64,000 nt of DNA from an uncultured Bacteroidales bacterium (lineage in GTDB: Bacteria > Bacteroidota > Bacteroidia > Bacteroidales > Bacteroidaceae). Made by a program: the position numbers and the translations under genes. The stretch is taken from contig CACYYM010000010.1 in assembly GCA_902778625.1 (NCBI GenBank), forward strand, positions 62,001-126,000, written 5' to 3'. Of this stretch, positions 7,325 through 15,969 are shown piece by piece; within the stretch, counting starts at the first letter, position 1; each line of letters starts with the position of its first letter. Below the pieces are notes generated by a model. That model was not told where the DNA came from. It searched no databases and saw only the letters and a program-made list of their open reading frames with translations.

Positions 7325-8167
7325 ATGAAAAGGATTGCAATACAGGGCATCGAGGGCAGTTTCCACGACATTGCAGCTCATCGCTTCTTTGAGGGCGAAG
7401 AGGTGGAACTCGTTTGCTGCAACACTTTCGAAGAGATGTTTGCCCGACTCAAAGTGGAAAGAGACCTGCTGGGACTCATGGCGATAGAGAACACGATTGC
7501 CGGAAGTCTGCTTCATAACTATGAGTTGCTGCGAGAGAGCGGCATGACGATTGTCGGCGAACACAAGCTCCGCATCAAGCACAGCATTATGTGTCTGCCA
7601 GATGAAAGTTGGGAAGACCTCAAAGAGGTGAACTCCCATCCCGTTGCCCTCATGCAATGCAGGCAGTTCCTCAACAGACATCCGGAATTCAAGATAGTCG
7701 AAACGGACGATACAGCAGGGGCCGCAGCCGACATCAGCAGGGAGCGCCGACACGGACACGCTGCCATCTGCCATCGAGACGCTGCCGACATCTACGGAAT
7801 GAAAGTGCTGCAGGAAGGCATCGAGACTAACAAACACAACTTCACGCGCTTCCTCGTCCTCGCTCAACCCGAGAAGGCTACGACGATCCGAAACACCAGA
7901 CCAATCGACAAAGCCAGCCTCGTCTTCACACTTCCCCATGAGGAAGGCAGCTTGAGCGCAATCCTCTCGGTCCTTTCGTTCTATAAACTCAACCTGACTA
8001 AAATACAGAGTCTGCCGATTATCGGGCAAGAGTGGCAATACATGTTCTACATCGATCTCTCGTTCAACGAGGAGCGTCGCTACAGACAGGCTTTGAACGC
8101 GATTACTCCGCTGACCCGCGAACTCAAACAACTTGGCATATATGGCAATGGAAAGCAAAGCATTTGA
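7325..8167 (+). CDS. pheA: Prephenate dehydratase
   Basis: 280 residues, monofunctional size. It converts prephenate to phenylpyruvate, the committed step to phenylalanine. The catalytic domain (about 1-185) begins with IAIQGIEGSFHD and includes the HNFTRF segment holding the Thr-Arg-Phe catalytic motif. A C-terminal ACT domain (about 195-270, KASLVFTLPHEEGSLSAIL) should bind phenylalanine for feedback control; the LTKIQSLP segment replaces the classical ESRP motif. First structural gene after the attenuator. The aminotransferase gene overlaps its end. Confidence 0.93.
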   Translation: MKRIAIQGIEGSFHDIAAHRFFEGEEVELVCCNTFEEMFARLKVERDLLGLMAIENTIAGSLLHNYELLRESGMTIVGEHKLRIKHSIMCLPDESWEDLKEVNSHPVALMQCRQFLNRHPEFKIVETDDTAGAAADISRERRHGHAAICHRDAADIYGMKVLQEGIETNKHNFTRFLVLAQPEKATTIRNTRPIDKASLVFTLPHEEGSLSAILSVLSFYKLNLTKIQSLPIIGQEWQYMFYIDLSFNEERRYRQALNAITPLTRELKQLGIYGNGKQSI

Positions 8168-9338
8168 CATCAGACCGGCTGACAGATTGGCCGACGTAAC
8201 AGAGTATTACTTCAGTCGCAAACTGAAGGAAGTGGCGGCGATGAATGCCGAAGGAAAGGACATCATCAGCCTCGCCATCGGTAGTCCCGATATGCCTCCC
8301 TCGCCGGAGACTGTCGAAACACTCTGCGAGGAAGCCCAAAAGCCCACAGCTCACGGGTATCAGCCCACGATAGGCATCCCCGAGTTGCGCTCTGCAATGA
8401 GCCGTTTCTACAAACGCTGGTATGGTGTCGAACTCAATCCGAGTTGTGAGATTCAGCCTTTGATAGGCAGCAAGGAAGGCATCCTGCATGTTACTTTGGC
8501 GTTTGTCAACGTTGGGGATGAGGTCCTCGTGCCCAATCCCGGCTATCCCACCTATACAAGTCTCTCGAAACTGCTTGGCGCGAAGATTGTCAACTACGAC
8601 CTCCTGCCCGAAAACGGCTGGCAGCCCGACTTCGAACAGCTCGAGAAGATGGACCTCTCACGCGTCAAACTCATGTGGACAAACTATCCGAATATGCCGA
8701 CAGGGGCAAGGGCGAGACGTGAGACATACGAGCGACTCGTCGATTTCGCCCTGCGTCATAACATCATTGTGGTCAACGACAATCCTTACAGCTTCATCCT
8801 AAACGAGGGAGAAAGGCTGTCGATTCTGCAGATTCCGCGTGCCAAAGAATGCTGCATCGAGTTCAATTCGATGTCGAAGAGCCATAATATGCCGGGCTGG
8901 CGAGTCGGTATGTTGGCCACCAATGCGCAGTTCGTGAGCTGGATACTGAAGGTAAAAAGTAATGTTGACAGCGGAACTTTCCGCGCTCTGCAGCTTGCAG
9001 CAGCCAAAGCATACGACAATACCGACCTTTGGCACAGGCTTGCCAACGTTGATGTCTATGCTGGGAGACGTCGCTTTGCAGAGGAAATCATGCGACTCCT
9101 CGAGTGTCAGTTCGACCCGCAGCAGACCGGAATGTTCCTTTGGGGACGCATCCCTGATAAATATAATAATGTAGAAGAGCTGACGGAACGCGTTCTTCAT
9201 GAAGCAAGAGTGTTCATCACGCCTGGCTTCATCTTTGGAAGTAACGGCAAACGCTACATTCGCATCAGCCTTTGCGCTAAGGAAGACAAGTTCGCCGAAG
9301 CGCTCCAACGCATCAAAGCAATCGACATCAAGCCATGA
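8142..9338 (+). CDS. Class I/II PLP-dependent aminotransferase (aromatic/aspartate type)
   Basis: About 398 residues from the ATG at 8142 (a second ATG lies at 8148, and a TTG at 8133 would add three residues); all options overlap pheA, implying translational coupling. The fold-type I signature is clear: IGSPDMPP near the N-terminus, NYPNMPTG with the conserved Asn and Pro, and SMSKSHNMPGWRVGM with the PLP-binding lysine. The family includes LL-diaminopimelate, aspartate and aromatic aminotransferases. Its place after pheA suggests it transaminates phenylpyruvate and hydroxyphenylpyruvate, or prephenate. Confidence 0.88.
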   Translation: MAMESKAFDIRPADRLADVTEYYFSRKLKEVAAMNAEGKDIISLAIGSPDMPPSPETVETLCEEAQKPTAHGYQPTIGIPELRSAMSRFYKRWYGVELNPSCEIQPLIGSKEGILHVTLAFVNVGDEVLVPNPGYPTYTSLSKLLGAKIVNYDLLPENGWQPDFEQLEKMDLSRVKLMWTNYPNMPTGARARRETYERLVDFALRHNIIVVNDNPYSFILNEGERLSILQIPRAKECCIEFNSMSKSHNMPGWRVGMLATNAQFVSWILKVKSNVDSGTFRALQLAAAKAYDNTDLWHRLANVDVYAGRRRFAEEIMRLLECQFDPQQTGMFLWGRIPDKYNNVEELTERVLHEARVFITPGFIFGSNGKRYIRISLCAKEDKFAEALQRIKAIDIKP

Positions 9339-10393
9339 ACCACAAGACTCTGACACTCATCGTCCTGCTCCTGGCATTGCCTGCGACACTCTTCGCCCAG
9401 ATGAACTCCGCAAGAGGCTACGTCGTTGTCACCGATTACATAAAAGCGGAGACAGGGAAAGACGTCAGCGATGACATTCAACGCGTCATCGACACGAACC
9501 CCAACCGAACCATCTTCTTTCCCGACGGCATATACATCATCAGCAAACCCATCCTCACTCCTGCCGACCCGCAGAAGAGCGTCGCACTCGAACTCTCGAA
9601 CTTCGCCATCATACGGGCCGCTGAAGACTGGGCCAGCGAGGAGGCCATGATACGCCTCGGAGGCAAAGACCCCGCGAACAACATCTCCACGCCCGGCAGC
9701 AACTACTACCTGAGGGGCGGCGTCATCGACGGCAGAGGCATAGCAAAAGGCATCTCCATCGACAGCGGACGCGAGACTGCCATTCGGCAAACGTCCATCA
9801 AAAACACGACAATCGGCATACACATCAAGCACGGAGCAAACAGCGGCTCGTCCGACAGCGACATCTCCGACACGAATATCACGGGCAACAGAAAGCCCGA
9901 CTGCATCGGCGTGCTTGTAGAAGGCTTCGACAACACCCTGACAAACATGCGCATCGGCGGCGTGCATGTGGGCGTCCTGCTTCGCTCCGCAGGCAACAGC
10001 CTCCGCAATATCCACCCGCTCTACTACAACTCGGACGAACAGTACGAAAGCAGTTGCGGCTTCATCGACGAACAGGAGAACAACTGGTACAACTTCTGCT
10101 ATAGCGACCAATTTGCCGTCGGCTTCCTCAGCCACGGCGGACGCAGCTTCTACGACCACTGCTTTGCCTATTGGTACAATAACAAGCAAAAGCGACATAC
10201 CGTGTTCAAGAGCACCGGACGCTTCAACGCGAGCGTCGTCTCCATGAATGCAGGAATGTATCGCCACAATGCTGTCGAGGAGAACGTCATCCTCGATGCA
10301 GCCCAGGAAGGAGGCGAAGGAATCCTCTGGAACCTGTGTATCGGCGACAGCACTCTCGTCACAGACCATTCCTACAAACAGTACATGAGATAA
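9335..10393 (+). CDS. Secreted right-handed beta-helix (pectate-lyase superfamily) protein
   Basis: 352 residues with a clear signal peptide (1-21, ending LFAQ). The body has repeated short strands with turns typical of a right-handed parallel beta-helix, with an N-terminal DDIQRVIDTNPNRTIFFPDG segment like the cap of pectate lyase-3/GH28-like folds. No acidic catalytic cluster can be named with confidence, so it may be a polysaccharide lyase, hydrolase or binding protein. The start overlaps the aminotransferase stop by 4 bp (ATGA) and the next gene begins 23 bp after it, so it is cotranscribed with aromatic amino acid synthesis, an unexpected neighbour for an exported protein. Confidence 0.75.
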   Translation: MNHKTLTLIVLLLALPATLFAQMNSARGYVVVTDYIKAETGKDVSDDIQRVIDTNPNRTIFFPDGIYIISKPILTPADPQKSVALELSNFAIIRAAEDWASEEAMIRLGGKDPANNISTPGSNYYLRGGVIDGRGIAKGISIDSGRETAIRQTSIKNTTIGIHIKHGANSGSSDSDISDTNITGNRKPDCIGVLVEGFDNTLTNMRIGGVHVGVLLRSAGNSLRNIHPLYYNSDEQYESSCGFIDEQENNWYNFCYSDQFAVGFLSHGGRSFYDHCFAYWYNNKQKRHTVFKSTGRFNASVVSMNAGMYRHNAVEENVILDAAQEGGEGILWNLCIGDSTLVTDHSYKQYMR

Positions 10394-10416
10394 CGGATAA
10401 CAATACATTATATATT

Positions 10417-11481
10417 ATGGAACTTCAACTACAACCCCTGAACCTGCCAAGCGACCAGGAACGTGCTTTCATCATCGCCGGTCCTTGCAGCGCCGAGACA
10501 GAAGAACAAGTGATGACCACGGCCAAGCAGCTTGCCGGAAAAGGCTGCCACATCTTCCGTGCCGGCGTCTGGAAGCCGCGGACCAAGCCCGGCGGCTTCG
10601 AGGGGCACGGCGAGCCTGCACTCCCCTGGATGAAGCAAGTCAAGGAGGAAACGGGCATGCTTACTGCTACGGAAGTCGCAACGCCTGAGCATGTCGAGCT
10701 GGCCCTCAAGTATGGCATCGACATTCTCTGGGTCGGAGCTCGCACCACAGCCAATCCTTTCGCCGTTCAAGCCCTTGCCGATGCGCTGAAAGGCACCGAT
10801 GCGACGGTACTTGTGAAGAACCCCGTCAACCCGGACCTCGAGCTGTGGATTGGCGCTCTGCTGCGCATCAATGGTGCCGGCATACAGAAGCTTGGAGCTA
10901 TTCACAGGGGATTCAGCAGCTATGAGAAAAAGCTGTATCGCAACGAGCCGATGTGGCAGATACCAATCGAACTGAAGCGTCGGCTGCCGCAACTGCCCGT
11001 GGTGTGCGACCCAAGCCACATCAGCGGTCGTCGCGACCTGATTGCCTCGCTCTGCCAAGAGGCGATGGATATGGGTTTGGACGGCCTCATGGTCGAGAGC
11101 CACTGCGATCCCGACAAGGCTTGGAGCGACGCGTCGCAGCAGGTGACACCCGATGTGCTCGACTTCATCGTGTCGCGCCTCGTCTTCCGCGACATCACGG
11201 AACATTCCGACAAACTCAAAGACTACCGACACGAAATTGATGTCATCGACAACGAGCTCATCGAATTGCTCGCCAAGCGCATGAAAGTCAGCCGAAACAT
11301 CGGTGAATACAAGAAAGAAGTGGGCATGACGGTTGTGCAGACACGCCGCTACAGCGAGATTCTCGACAAGCGTGGTGCTCAAGGTTCGCTGCTCGGCATC
11401 GGTCGCGACTGCATCAAGAGCATCTTCGAGAACATTCACGAAGAGAGCGTCCGTCAGCAGATGGAGATATTCAACAAGTAA
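10417..11481 (+). CDS. Bifunctional DAHP synthase / chorismate mutase
   Basis: 354 residues from ATG 10417; a longer frame from 10336 would overlap the upstream gene and is not needed. Residues about 15-265 are a type I-beta DAHP synthase (AGPCSAET, AGVWKPRTKPGGFEG, VVCDPSHISGR), condensing PEP and erythrose-4-phosphate. Residues about 270-350 are an AroQ-type chorismate mutase (DYRHEIDVIDNELIELLAKR). Here the mutase is C-terminal; in this class it also serves as the prephenate/chorismate allosteric sensor. It supplies and channels substrate to PheA and TyrA encoded in the same operon. Confidence 0.92.
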   Translation: MELQLQPLNLPSDQERAFIIAGPCSAETEEQVMTTAKQLAGKGCHIFRAGVWKPRTKPGGFEGHGEPALPWMKQVKEETGMLTATEVATPEHVELALKYGIDILWVGARTTANPFAVQALADALKGTDATVLVKNPVNPDLELWIGALLRINGAGIQKLGAIHRGFSSYEKKLYRNEPMWQIPIELKRRLPQLPVVCDPSHISGRRDLIASLCQEAMDMGLDGLMVESHCDPDKAWSDASQQVTPDVLDFIVSRLVFRDITEHSDKLKDYRHEIDVIDNELIELLAKRMKVSRNIGEYKKEVGMTVVQTRRYSEILDKRGAQGSLLGIGRDCIKSIFENIHEESVRQQMEIFNK

Positions 11482-11518
11482 AAGCCCCCTCCCCGCTCCC
11501 CTTTGGGGAGTGCTTTTA
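11482..11518. repeat. CCCC/GGGG intergenic hairpin repeat, copy 2
   Basis: AAAGCCCCCTCCCCGCTCCC runs into CTTTGGGGAGTGCTTTT, placed between the DAHP synthase stop and the tyrA start. It can fold into a hairpin with CTCCCC/GGGGAG arms; the T-rich end could cause partial termination within the operon. It matches, inverted, the element at 5132-5166. Confidence 0.6.
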
Positions 11519-11530
11519 ACATATTACACT

Positions 11531-12304
11531 ATGAAGATTCTTATTTTAGGAGCTGGCAAGATGGGTTCGTTCTTTACTGACGTCCTGTCCTTCGACCACG
11601 AATGTGCCGTATACGAGATTGACCCGCGGCGTATGCGCTTCCTCTACAACACGCAGCGCTTCACAACACTCGACGAGATACGCGACTTCAAGCCGGAGCT
11701 TGTGATAAACGCCGTAACGCTCAAATACACCATAGATGTCTTTGAGCAAGTCATTCCGTGCCTGCCCAAAGGCTGCATCATCTCAGACATTTCCTCTGTG
11801 AAGACCGGGCTAAAGGACTACTACGAACAGACGGGGATGCGCTACGTCTCTACCCATCCGATGTTCGGTCCTACGTTTGCCAACCTCGGAGCGCTCTCTT
11901 CGGAGAACGCCATCGTTATCAATGAAGGCGATTATATGGGGCGAATCTTCTTTCTCGACCTGTACAGAAGACTTGGTCTGAACGTCCATGAATACAGTTT
12001 CGACGAGCATGACGAGGCGATGGCCTACAGCCTGTCGGTGCCTTTCGTCAGCACCTTTGTCTTCTCTGCCGTGATGAAGCACCAAGATGCGCCAGGCACG
12101 ACGTTCAAGCGCCACTTAAAGATAGCCCGCGGCGTCCTGGGGGAGGACGACACGCTGCTGCGCGAGATACTCTTCAACCCGCGCACAAAAGCGCACGTCG
12201 AAGGCATTCGTTCCGAACTGAAAGAGCTGATACAGATTATTGACAACCGCGACGAGGACGCGCTCAACGCCTACCTTTGCAAGATTCGCAGCAACATCCG
12301 ATAA
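11531..12304 (+). CDS. tyrA: Prephenate dehydrogenase
   Basis: 257 residues from ATG 11531. It oxidises prephenate to 4-hydroxyphenylpyruvate for tyrosine. The Rossmann NAD-binding motif GAGKMGSFF lies at residues 7-15; ISSVKTG and STHPMFGPT match the family's catalytic region with the conserved His of HPMFGP. It lacks an ACT or chorismate mutase domain, consistent with the mutase being fused to DAHP synthase upstream. Last gene of the operon; a terminator follows at 12318-12372. Confidence 0.92.
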   Translation: MKILILGAGKMGSFFTDVLSFDHECAVYEIDPRRMRFLYNTQRFTTLDEIRDFKPELVINAVTLKYTIDVFEQVIPCLPKGCIISDISSVKTGLKDYYEQTGMRYVSTHPMFGPTFANLGALSSENAIVINEGDYMGRIFFLDLYRRLGLNVHEYSFDEHDEAMAYSLSVPFVSTFVFSAVMKHQDAPGTTFKRHLKIARGVLGEDDTLLREILFNPRTKAHVEGIRSELKELIQIIDNRDEDALNAYLCKIRSNIR

Positions 12305-12317
12305 TCTGCCATTAAAA

Positions 12318-12372
12318 AATTTACCATTTACCTTTGCTTCTTTTGTAAAGCCGCTAAGGTAAATGGTAAATT
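12318..12372. terminator. Bidirectional terminator between tyrA and the FKBP gene
   Basis: AATTTACCATTTACCTT (12318-12334) and AAGGTAAATGGTAAATT (12356-12372) are perfect 17-bp inverted repeats with a 21-nt loop, lying between convergent genes. The stem is AT-rich and made of the ATTTACC-type words seen elsewhere. Confidence 0.65.
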
Positions 12373-12390
12373 GCTAAATGGCAAATGGCA

Positions 12391-13029
12391 TTATCGCCAC
12401 TCCGACATGCCTTCTCCGCTCTTGTGCACGAGCTCTATGCGAATGCGGTAGAGCAAAGTACTGTATGCCGGAACGGCTTCGGACTCAGTCTCCTTGTAAG
12501 CCAATTGCTGCGGGATGTAGACGTCCCACTCGTCGCCTTTCACCATATATTGAATGGCGGTCATGAAGCCCTCGACCGTGCTTGTGACAGGCATAGCGAT
12601 AGGAGCAGCCGTTGTCCTGTCGAAGTCTCCATAGTAGCTTTGGCTGAAGACAGTCATGCTAGTCTTGCTTACAGGATAGTTCTCGTCCATTATCCAAGCA
12701 CGGTAGTAGAGGCGAACGCTATCGGTGTAGGCTGGGCTGAAGTCGCCAACGCCACGCTGATTAATCTTGCAGACAATGTAATCTGTTGAAGCACCCTGCA
12801 CGTCCTGACTCTTTAGCAGCGTTTTATAGATTCGCCAGTTGCAATGTTCTTCCCAGCTGTTGCCGTGCTGAGCTTTGGCAGCAGCAATCTCAGCCTGAGC
12901 TGCATCATACACCTCAGCGAACCACTGGGCATTGCGTTCCTTCCAGTCGTAGTGGGAATCATAGTTTTCCTCGCTATTCTTGCAAGAAGCGAGAAGCAGG
13001 AGCGGCAAAAGGAGAAGGAGCTTCTTCAT
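12391..13029 (-). CDS. FKBP-type peptidyl-prolyl isomerase, lipoprotein
   Basis: 212 residues. A lipoprotein signal (residues 1-16, LLLLASC with the acylated Cys at 16) would anchor it in a membrane facing the periplasm. The C-terminal half (about 90-205) resembles FKBP: YRAWIMDE, VEGFMTAIQYMVKGDEWDVYIPQQLAY, and a final YSTLLYRIRIELV strand. The FKBP pocket is somewhat divergent, so isomerase activity is likely rather than certain. It ends near a shared terminator and lies 6 bp after glyS, with which it is probably cotranscribed. Confidence 0.8.
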   Translation of the reverse strand: MKKLLLLLPLLLLASCKNSEENYDSHYDWKERNAQWFAEVYDAAQAEIAAAKAQHGNSWEEHCNWRIYKTLLKSQDVQGASTDYIVCKINQRGVGDFSPAYTDSVRLYYRAWIMDENYPVSKTSMTVFSQSYYGDFDRTTAAPIAMPVTSTVEGFMTAIQYMVKGDEWDVYIPQQLAYKETESEAVPAYSTLLYRIRIELVHKSGEGMSEWR

Positions 13030-13035
13030 CGTTCT

Positions 13036-14589
13036 TTAGAGCAGTTTTTTGAGAAGGGAGGTGATGCTCACCTTGTCCTCGATGATGCCACGCAGTTCGC
13101 TGATGTGGACGCGCTTCTGTTCCATGGTGTCGCGGTCGCGCAGCGTAACAGTATTGTCTTCCAGTGTCTGCTGGTCGACGGTGACGCAGTAAGGACATCC
13201 TATCGCGTCCATTCTGCGGTAACGCTTGCCAATCTGGTCCTTTTCTTCGTACTTGCAATTGAAGTGGAAGCGCAGCTCGTTGATGATTTCCTGTGCTTTC
13301 TCGGGCATGCCGTCCTTCTTCGTAAGCGGGAAGACAGCAAGCTTCACCGGTGCGAGGGCTGCAGGCAGATGCAGTACGGTGCGTGTCTGACCGTCGGGCA
13401 GCTGCTGCTCCTCATAGCTGTGGCACATGATGGAGAGGAACATACGGTCCACGCCGATTGATGTCTCGATGACGTAAGGCGTGTAGCTCTCGTTCGTCTC
13501 GGGGTCGAAGTACTCGATCTTCTTGCCGCTGTACTTAGCGTGCTGCGAAAGGTCAAAGTTCGTGCGGCTGTGTATGCCTTCCACTTCCTTGAATCCGAAT
13601 GGCATGCGGAACTCGATGTCCGTTGCGGCATTGGCATAGTGGGCCAGCTTGTCGTGGTCGTGGAAGCGGTAGTTCTCTGCTCCGAAACCGAGGTTCTGAT
13701 GCCACTTCATGCGATATGCCTTCCACTTCTGGAACCAGTCGAGCTCGGTGCCGGGCTGGATGAAGAACTGCATCTCCATCTGTTCGAATTCGCGCATACG
13801 GAAGATGAACTGACGGGCAACAATTTCATTTCTGAACGCCTTGCCTATCTGTGCGATGCCAAAGGGAAGCTTCATGCGCCCCGTCTTTTGGACGTTGAGA
13901 TAGTTGACGAAGATGCCCTGCGCCGTTTCGGGACGGAGGTAGATGGTGCTTGCACCGTCAGCGGTGCTGCCCATCTCGGTCTTGAACATGAGGTTGAATT
14001 GGCGCACATCTGTCCAGTTGCGCGTGCCGCTTATCGGGCAGACGATGCCTTCGTCGAGTATGATCTGCTTCAATCCGTCGAGGTCGATGCCGCCTTCTGC
14101 ATTCATCACATCATGGAAGCGGCGGTGCAGGTCGTCGTATTTCTGTTGGTTCTCGAGGACGCGCTCGTTGGTGGCGCGGAACTTTGCCTCGTCGAAGCTG
14201 TCGCCGAAGCGCTTCTGAGCCTTCTCTATCTCTTTCTGTATCTTGTCCTCATACTTTGCCATCTGCTCTTCGATGAGCACGTCGGCACGATAGCGCTTCT
14301 TCGAGTCGCGATTGTCGATAAGGGGGTCGTTGAATGCATCCACGTGTCCGCTTGCCTTCCAAGTGGTCGGGTGCATGAAGATGGCTGCGTCGATGCCCAC
14401 GATGTTCTCGTGGAGGAGCACCATCGACTGCCACCAGTACTGTTTTATATTGTTCTTCAGTTCAACGCCATTCTGCCCGTAGTCATAGACTGCGGCCAAG
14501 CCGTCGTAGATATCACTTGAAGGGAAAACGAAGCCGTACTCTTTGCAGTGCGACACGATTTTCTTGAAAACATCTTCTTGTTGTGCCAT
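13036..14589 (-). CDS. glyS: Glycyl-tRNA synthetase, class II homodimeric type
   Basis: 517 residues, close to other Bacteroidales enzymes of this alpha2 type. Visible features are the motif 1 region (VYDYGQNGVELKNNIKQYWW), motif 2 around RNEIVARQFIFRMREFEQME, motif 3 TSIGVDRMFLSIM, and a C-terminal anticodon-binding domain (about 405-505). It charges tRNA-Gly in the cytosol. A TATCTTTG -7 box on the minus strand at 14629-14636 lies 40 bp before the start. The FKBP lipoprotein gene follows 6 bp downstream. Confidence 0.95.
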   Translation of the reverse strand: MAQQEDVFKKIVSHCKEYGFVFPSSDIYDGLAAVYDYGQNGVELKNNIKQYWWQSMVLLHENIVGIDAAIFMHPTTWKASGHVDAFNDPLIDNRDSKKRYRADVLIEEQMAKYEDKIQKEIEKAQKRFGDSFDEAKFRATNERVLENQQKYDDLHRRFHDVMNAEGGIDLDGLKQIILDEGIVCPISGTRNWTDVRQFNLMFKTEMGSTADGASTIYLRPETAQGIFVNYLNVQKTGRMKLPFGIAQIGKAFRNEIVARQFIFRMREFEQMEMQFFIQPGTELDWFQKWKAYRMKWHQNLGFGAENYRFHDHDKLAHYANAATDIEFRMPFGFKEVEGIHSRTNFDLSQHAKYSGKKIEYFDPETNESYTPYVIETSIGVDRMFLSIMCHSYEEQQLPDGQTRTVLHLPAALAPVKLAVFPLTKKDGMPEKAQEIINELRFHFNCKYEEKDQIGKRYRRMDAIGCPYCVTVDQQTLEDNTVTLRDRDTMEQKRVHISELRGIIEDKVSITSLLKKLL

Positions 14590-14741
14590 TTCTCTAACGT
14601 TATTATATATTTATAGTTTTTCCGGCTGCAAAGATAGCTAATTTTGCCGAAAGATTGTGCAGAATGTGTACTTTTTATTTGATAATGCGGCACTCTTGCA
14701 AAAAAAATGCCGCTTTTCTTGTTTGGAAACGAAAGTTGTCG

Positions 14742-14749
14742 TAACTTTG
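14742..14749 (+). promoter_or_regulatory. -7 box for the lipoprotein gene at 14784
   Basis: TAACTTTG lies 34 bp before ATG 14784. A TTTG at 14722 is 16 bp upstream, shorter than the usual 19-21, so the -33 box is uncertain. Confidence 0.5.
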
Positions 14750-14783
14750 TCTTTCGTTGGAAAAGTTATACGACAAAACAAGT

Positions 14784-15476
14784 ATGAGAAAGACACTTTT
14801 TATGATATGTCTGGCAGCATTCGCCATGATGACAGTCGGCTGCGATTCCTCAAAGACGAAGGACGGCAAAGAAAGCAAGCCCGAAGAGGAGCAGGCGTTC
14901 GCCGACGAAGCTGACTTCGAGTTCACCGAGCTCAAGAAGGTTCAGTTGCCATGCTCTAAGGATTCGCTCTATTACGCATGGAAATGTATCGGAGTCGTCG
15001 ACCTGCAACGCAAGAAAACGCTTGACTACAAGCAACATACGCCTACCCTCTTCCTCTCGACCGACTTGGACGACGACGGGAATCCGGAGGTCCTGTTGCG
15101 TGGCGAACCGCCCTACGCTGCCATCTACACCTTTACGAAGGACTCGCTCCACCTCGTCACATTTGTCAACCAAGCCGAGATGGGACTTGCCATCACACCG
15201 GACGGCACAATCATCCGAAACGGCATAGGCACAGGCGGCTCGACCCTTTCCGAGTTCATCCGATTGGAAAAGAGCAAGGAAGCAGCTTCTGGAGCCATTC
15301 GCGAAACGTTCGTCATCAAGGACGGCACAATGGTTTCCGGCGGCATGCACTATATGCTGAAGAACGACACGGCGATGGTCGAGGTCAGCAAGGAAGAGTA
15401 TGAAAAGGTCGCTCCACAGCAGGCAGGAACCTACTTGGAAGACATCGACGGTTGGGAAGATTTCCGGAAACCCTAG
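14784..15476 (+). CDS. Conserved lipoprotein of unknown function
   Basis: 230 residues from ATG 14784; upstream in-frame codons are rejected because the start then sits correctly after the promoter and begins a signal peptide. The lipobox ends MMTVGCD (Cys about residue 19), followed by an acidic, serine- and lysine-rich linker. The body contains a Leu-Ser-Thr-Asp-Leu-Asp-Asp-Asp-Gly-Asn-Pro-Glu-Val segment, reminiscent of calcium-binding FG-GAP/VCBS-type loops, but I see only one. No family can be named. Monocistronic, followed by a terminator. Confidence 0.7.
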   Translation: MRKTLFMICLAAFAMMTVGCDSSKTKDGKESKPEEEQAFADEADFEFTELKKVQLPCSKDSLYYAWKCIGVVDLQRKKTLDYKQHTPTLFLSTDLDDDGNPEVLLRGEPPYAAIYTFTKDSLHLVTFVNQAEMGLAITPDGTIIRNGIGTGGSTLSEFIRLEKSKEAASGAIRETFVIKDGTMVSGGMHYMLKNDTAMVEVSKEEYEKVAPQQAGTYLEDIDGWEDFRKP

Positions 15477-15514
15477 ACACATACTTTACAATCCGTTCTC
15501 TCAAGAAAAATAAT

Positions 15515-15549
15515 TACATCATCCCAAACTCTGAGGTGATGTATTTTTT
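15515..15549 (+). terminator. Intrinsic terminator after the lipoprotein gene
   Basis: TACATCA (15515-15521) and TGATGTA (15537-15543) pair, followed by a run of T at 15544-15549. The 493-bp gap to porP otherwise holds array R3 and the porP promoter. Confidence 0.65.
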
Positions 15550-15628
15550 ATTTGGCAACAAGATTTGTCCCCCTCTTTGCCAACCCACTCATAATGAAGC
15601 GATTGGAATCTCCGATTGCGACAATCCC

Positions 15629-15735
15629 AAACGCCGCACGCGGAAATCGTCCACGCCGCACGCGGAGATTGCAATTTCCGCACGCGGAAATGACCATTTT
15701 CGCACGCGGAATTTGAAAACGCAGCACGTCATGTT
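15629..15735. repeat. 22-bp palindromic array R3 (GC-type), five units
   Basis: GCACG cores at 15636, 15658, 15680, 15702 and 15724, every step 22 bp. One unit is the perfect ATTTCC-GCACGC-GGAAAT palindrome; the fifth (AACGCA-GCACGT) resembles the first unit of R1. Lies about 150 bp downstream of the lipoprotein stop and upstream of the porP promoter, so unlike the others it does not abut a stop codon. Confidence 0.88.
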
Positions 15736-15877
15736 TGAAAATTCGGCTGGCGACAACAGAAAACTTCGCGAAAAATCTTTACATTTCCGCCTCATTTCCA
15801 GAGCTGCTTCAAAACTGCAGGAAAATCCTCCCGAAAAGTCCCGTCAGCTCGAACAAAAGCAAAAAACCGGTGCCGCT

Positions 15878-15909
15878 TTTGGCCAAAATCAATAATTTTT
15901 GTACCTTTG
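15878..15909 (+). promoter_or_regulatory. Promoter of the T9SS operon
   Basis: TTTG (15878-15881), a 20-bp spacer and TACCTTTG (15902-15909) match the Bacteroidetes sigma-ABfr consensus perfectly. The porP ATG is 61 bp downstream. It should drive porP-gldK-gldL-gldM-gldN. Confidence 0.85.
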
Positions 15910-15969
15910 CGCGAAATTTCGTAGAACCAGACACAATAAAACCACATTATACATCGTTATATAACAAGG

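Noticed and set aside
10336..10416. Upstream start for the DAHP synthase/chorismate mutase
   Set aside because: It would overlap the beta-helix gene in another frame and add residues absent from the family; ATG 10417 fits.
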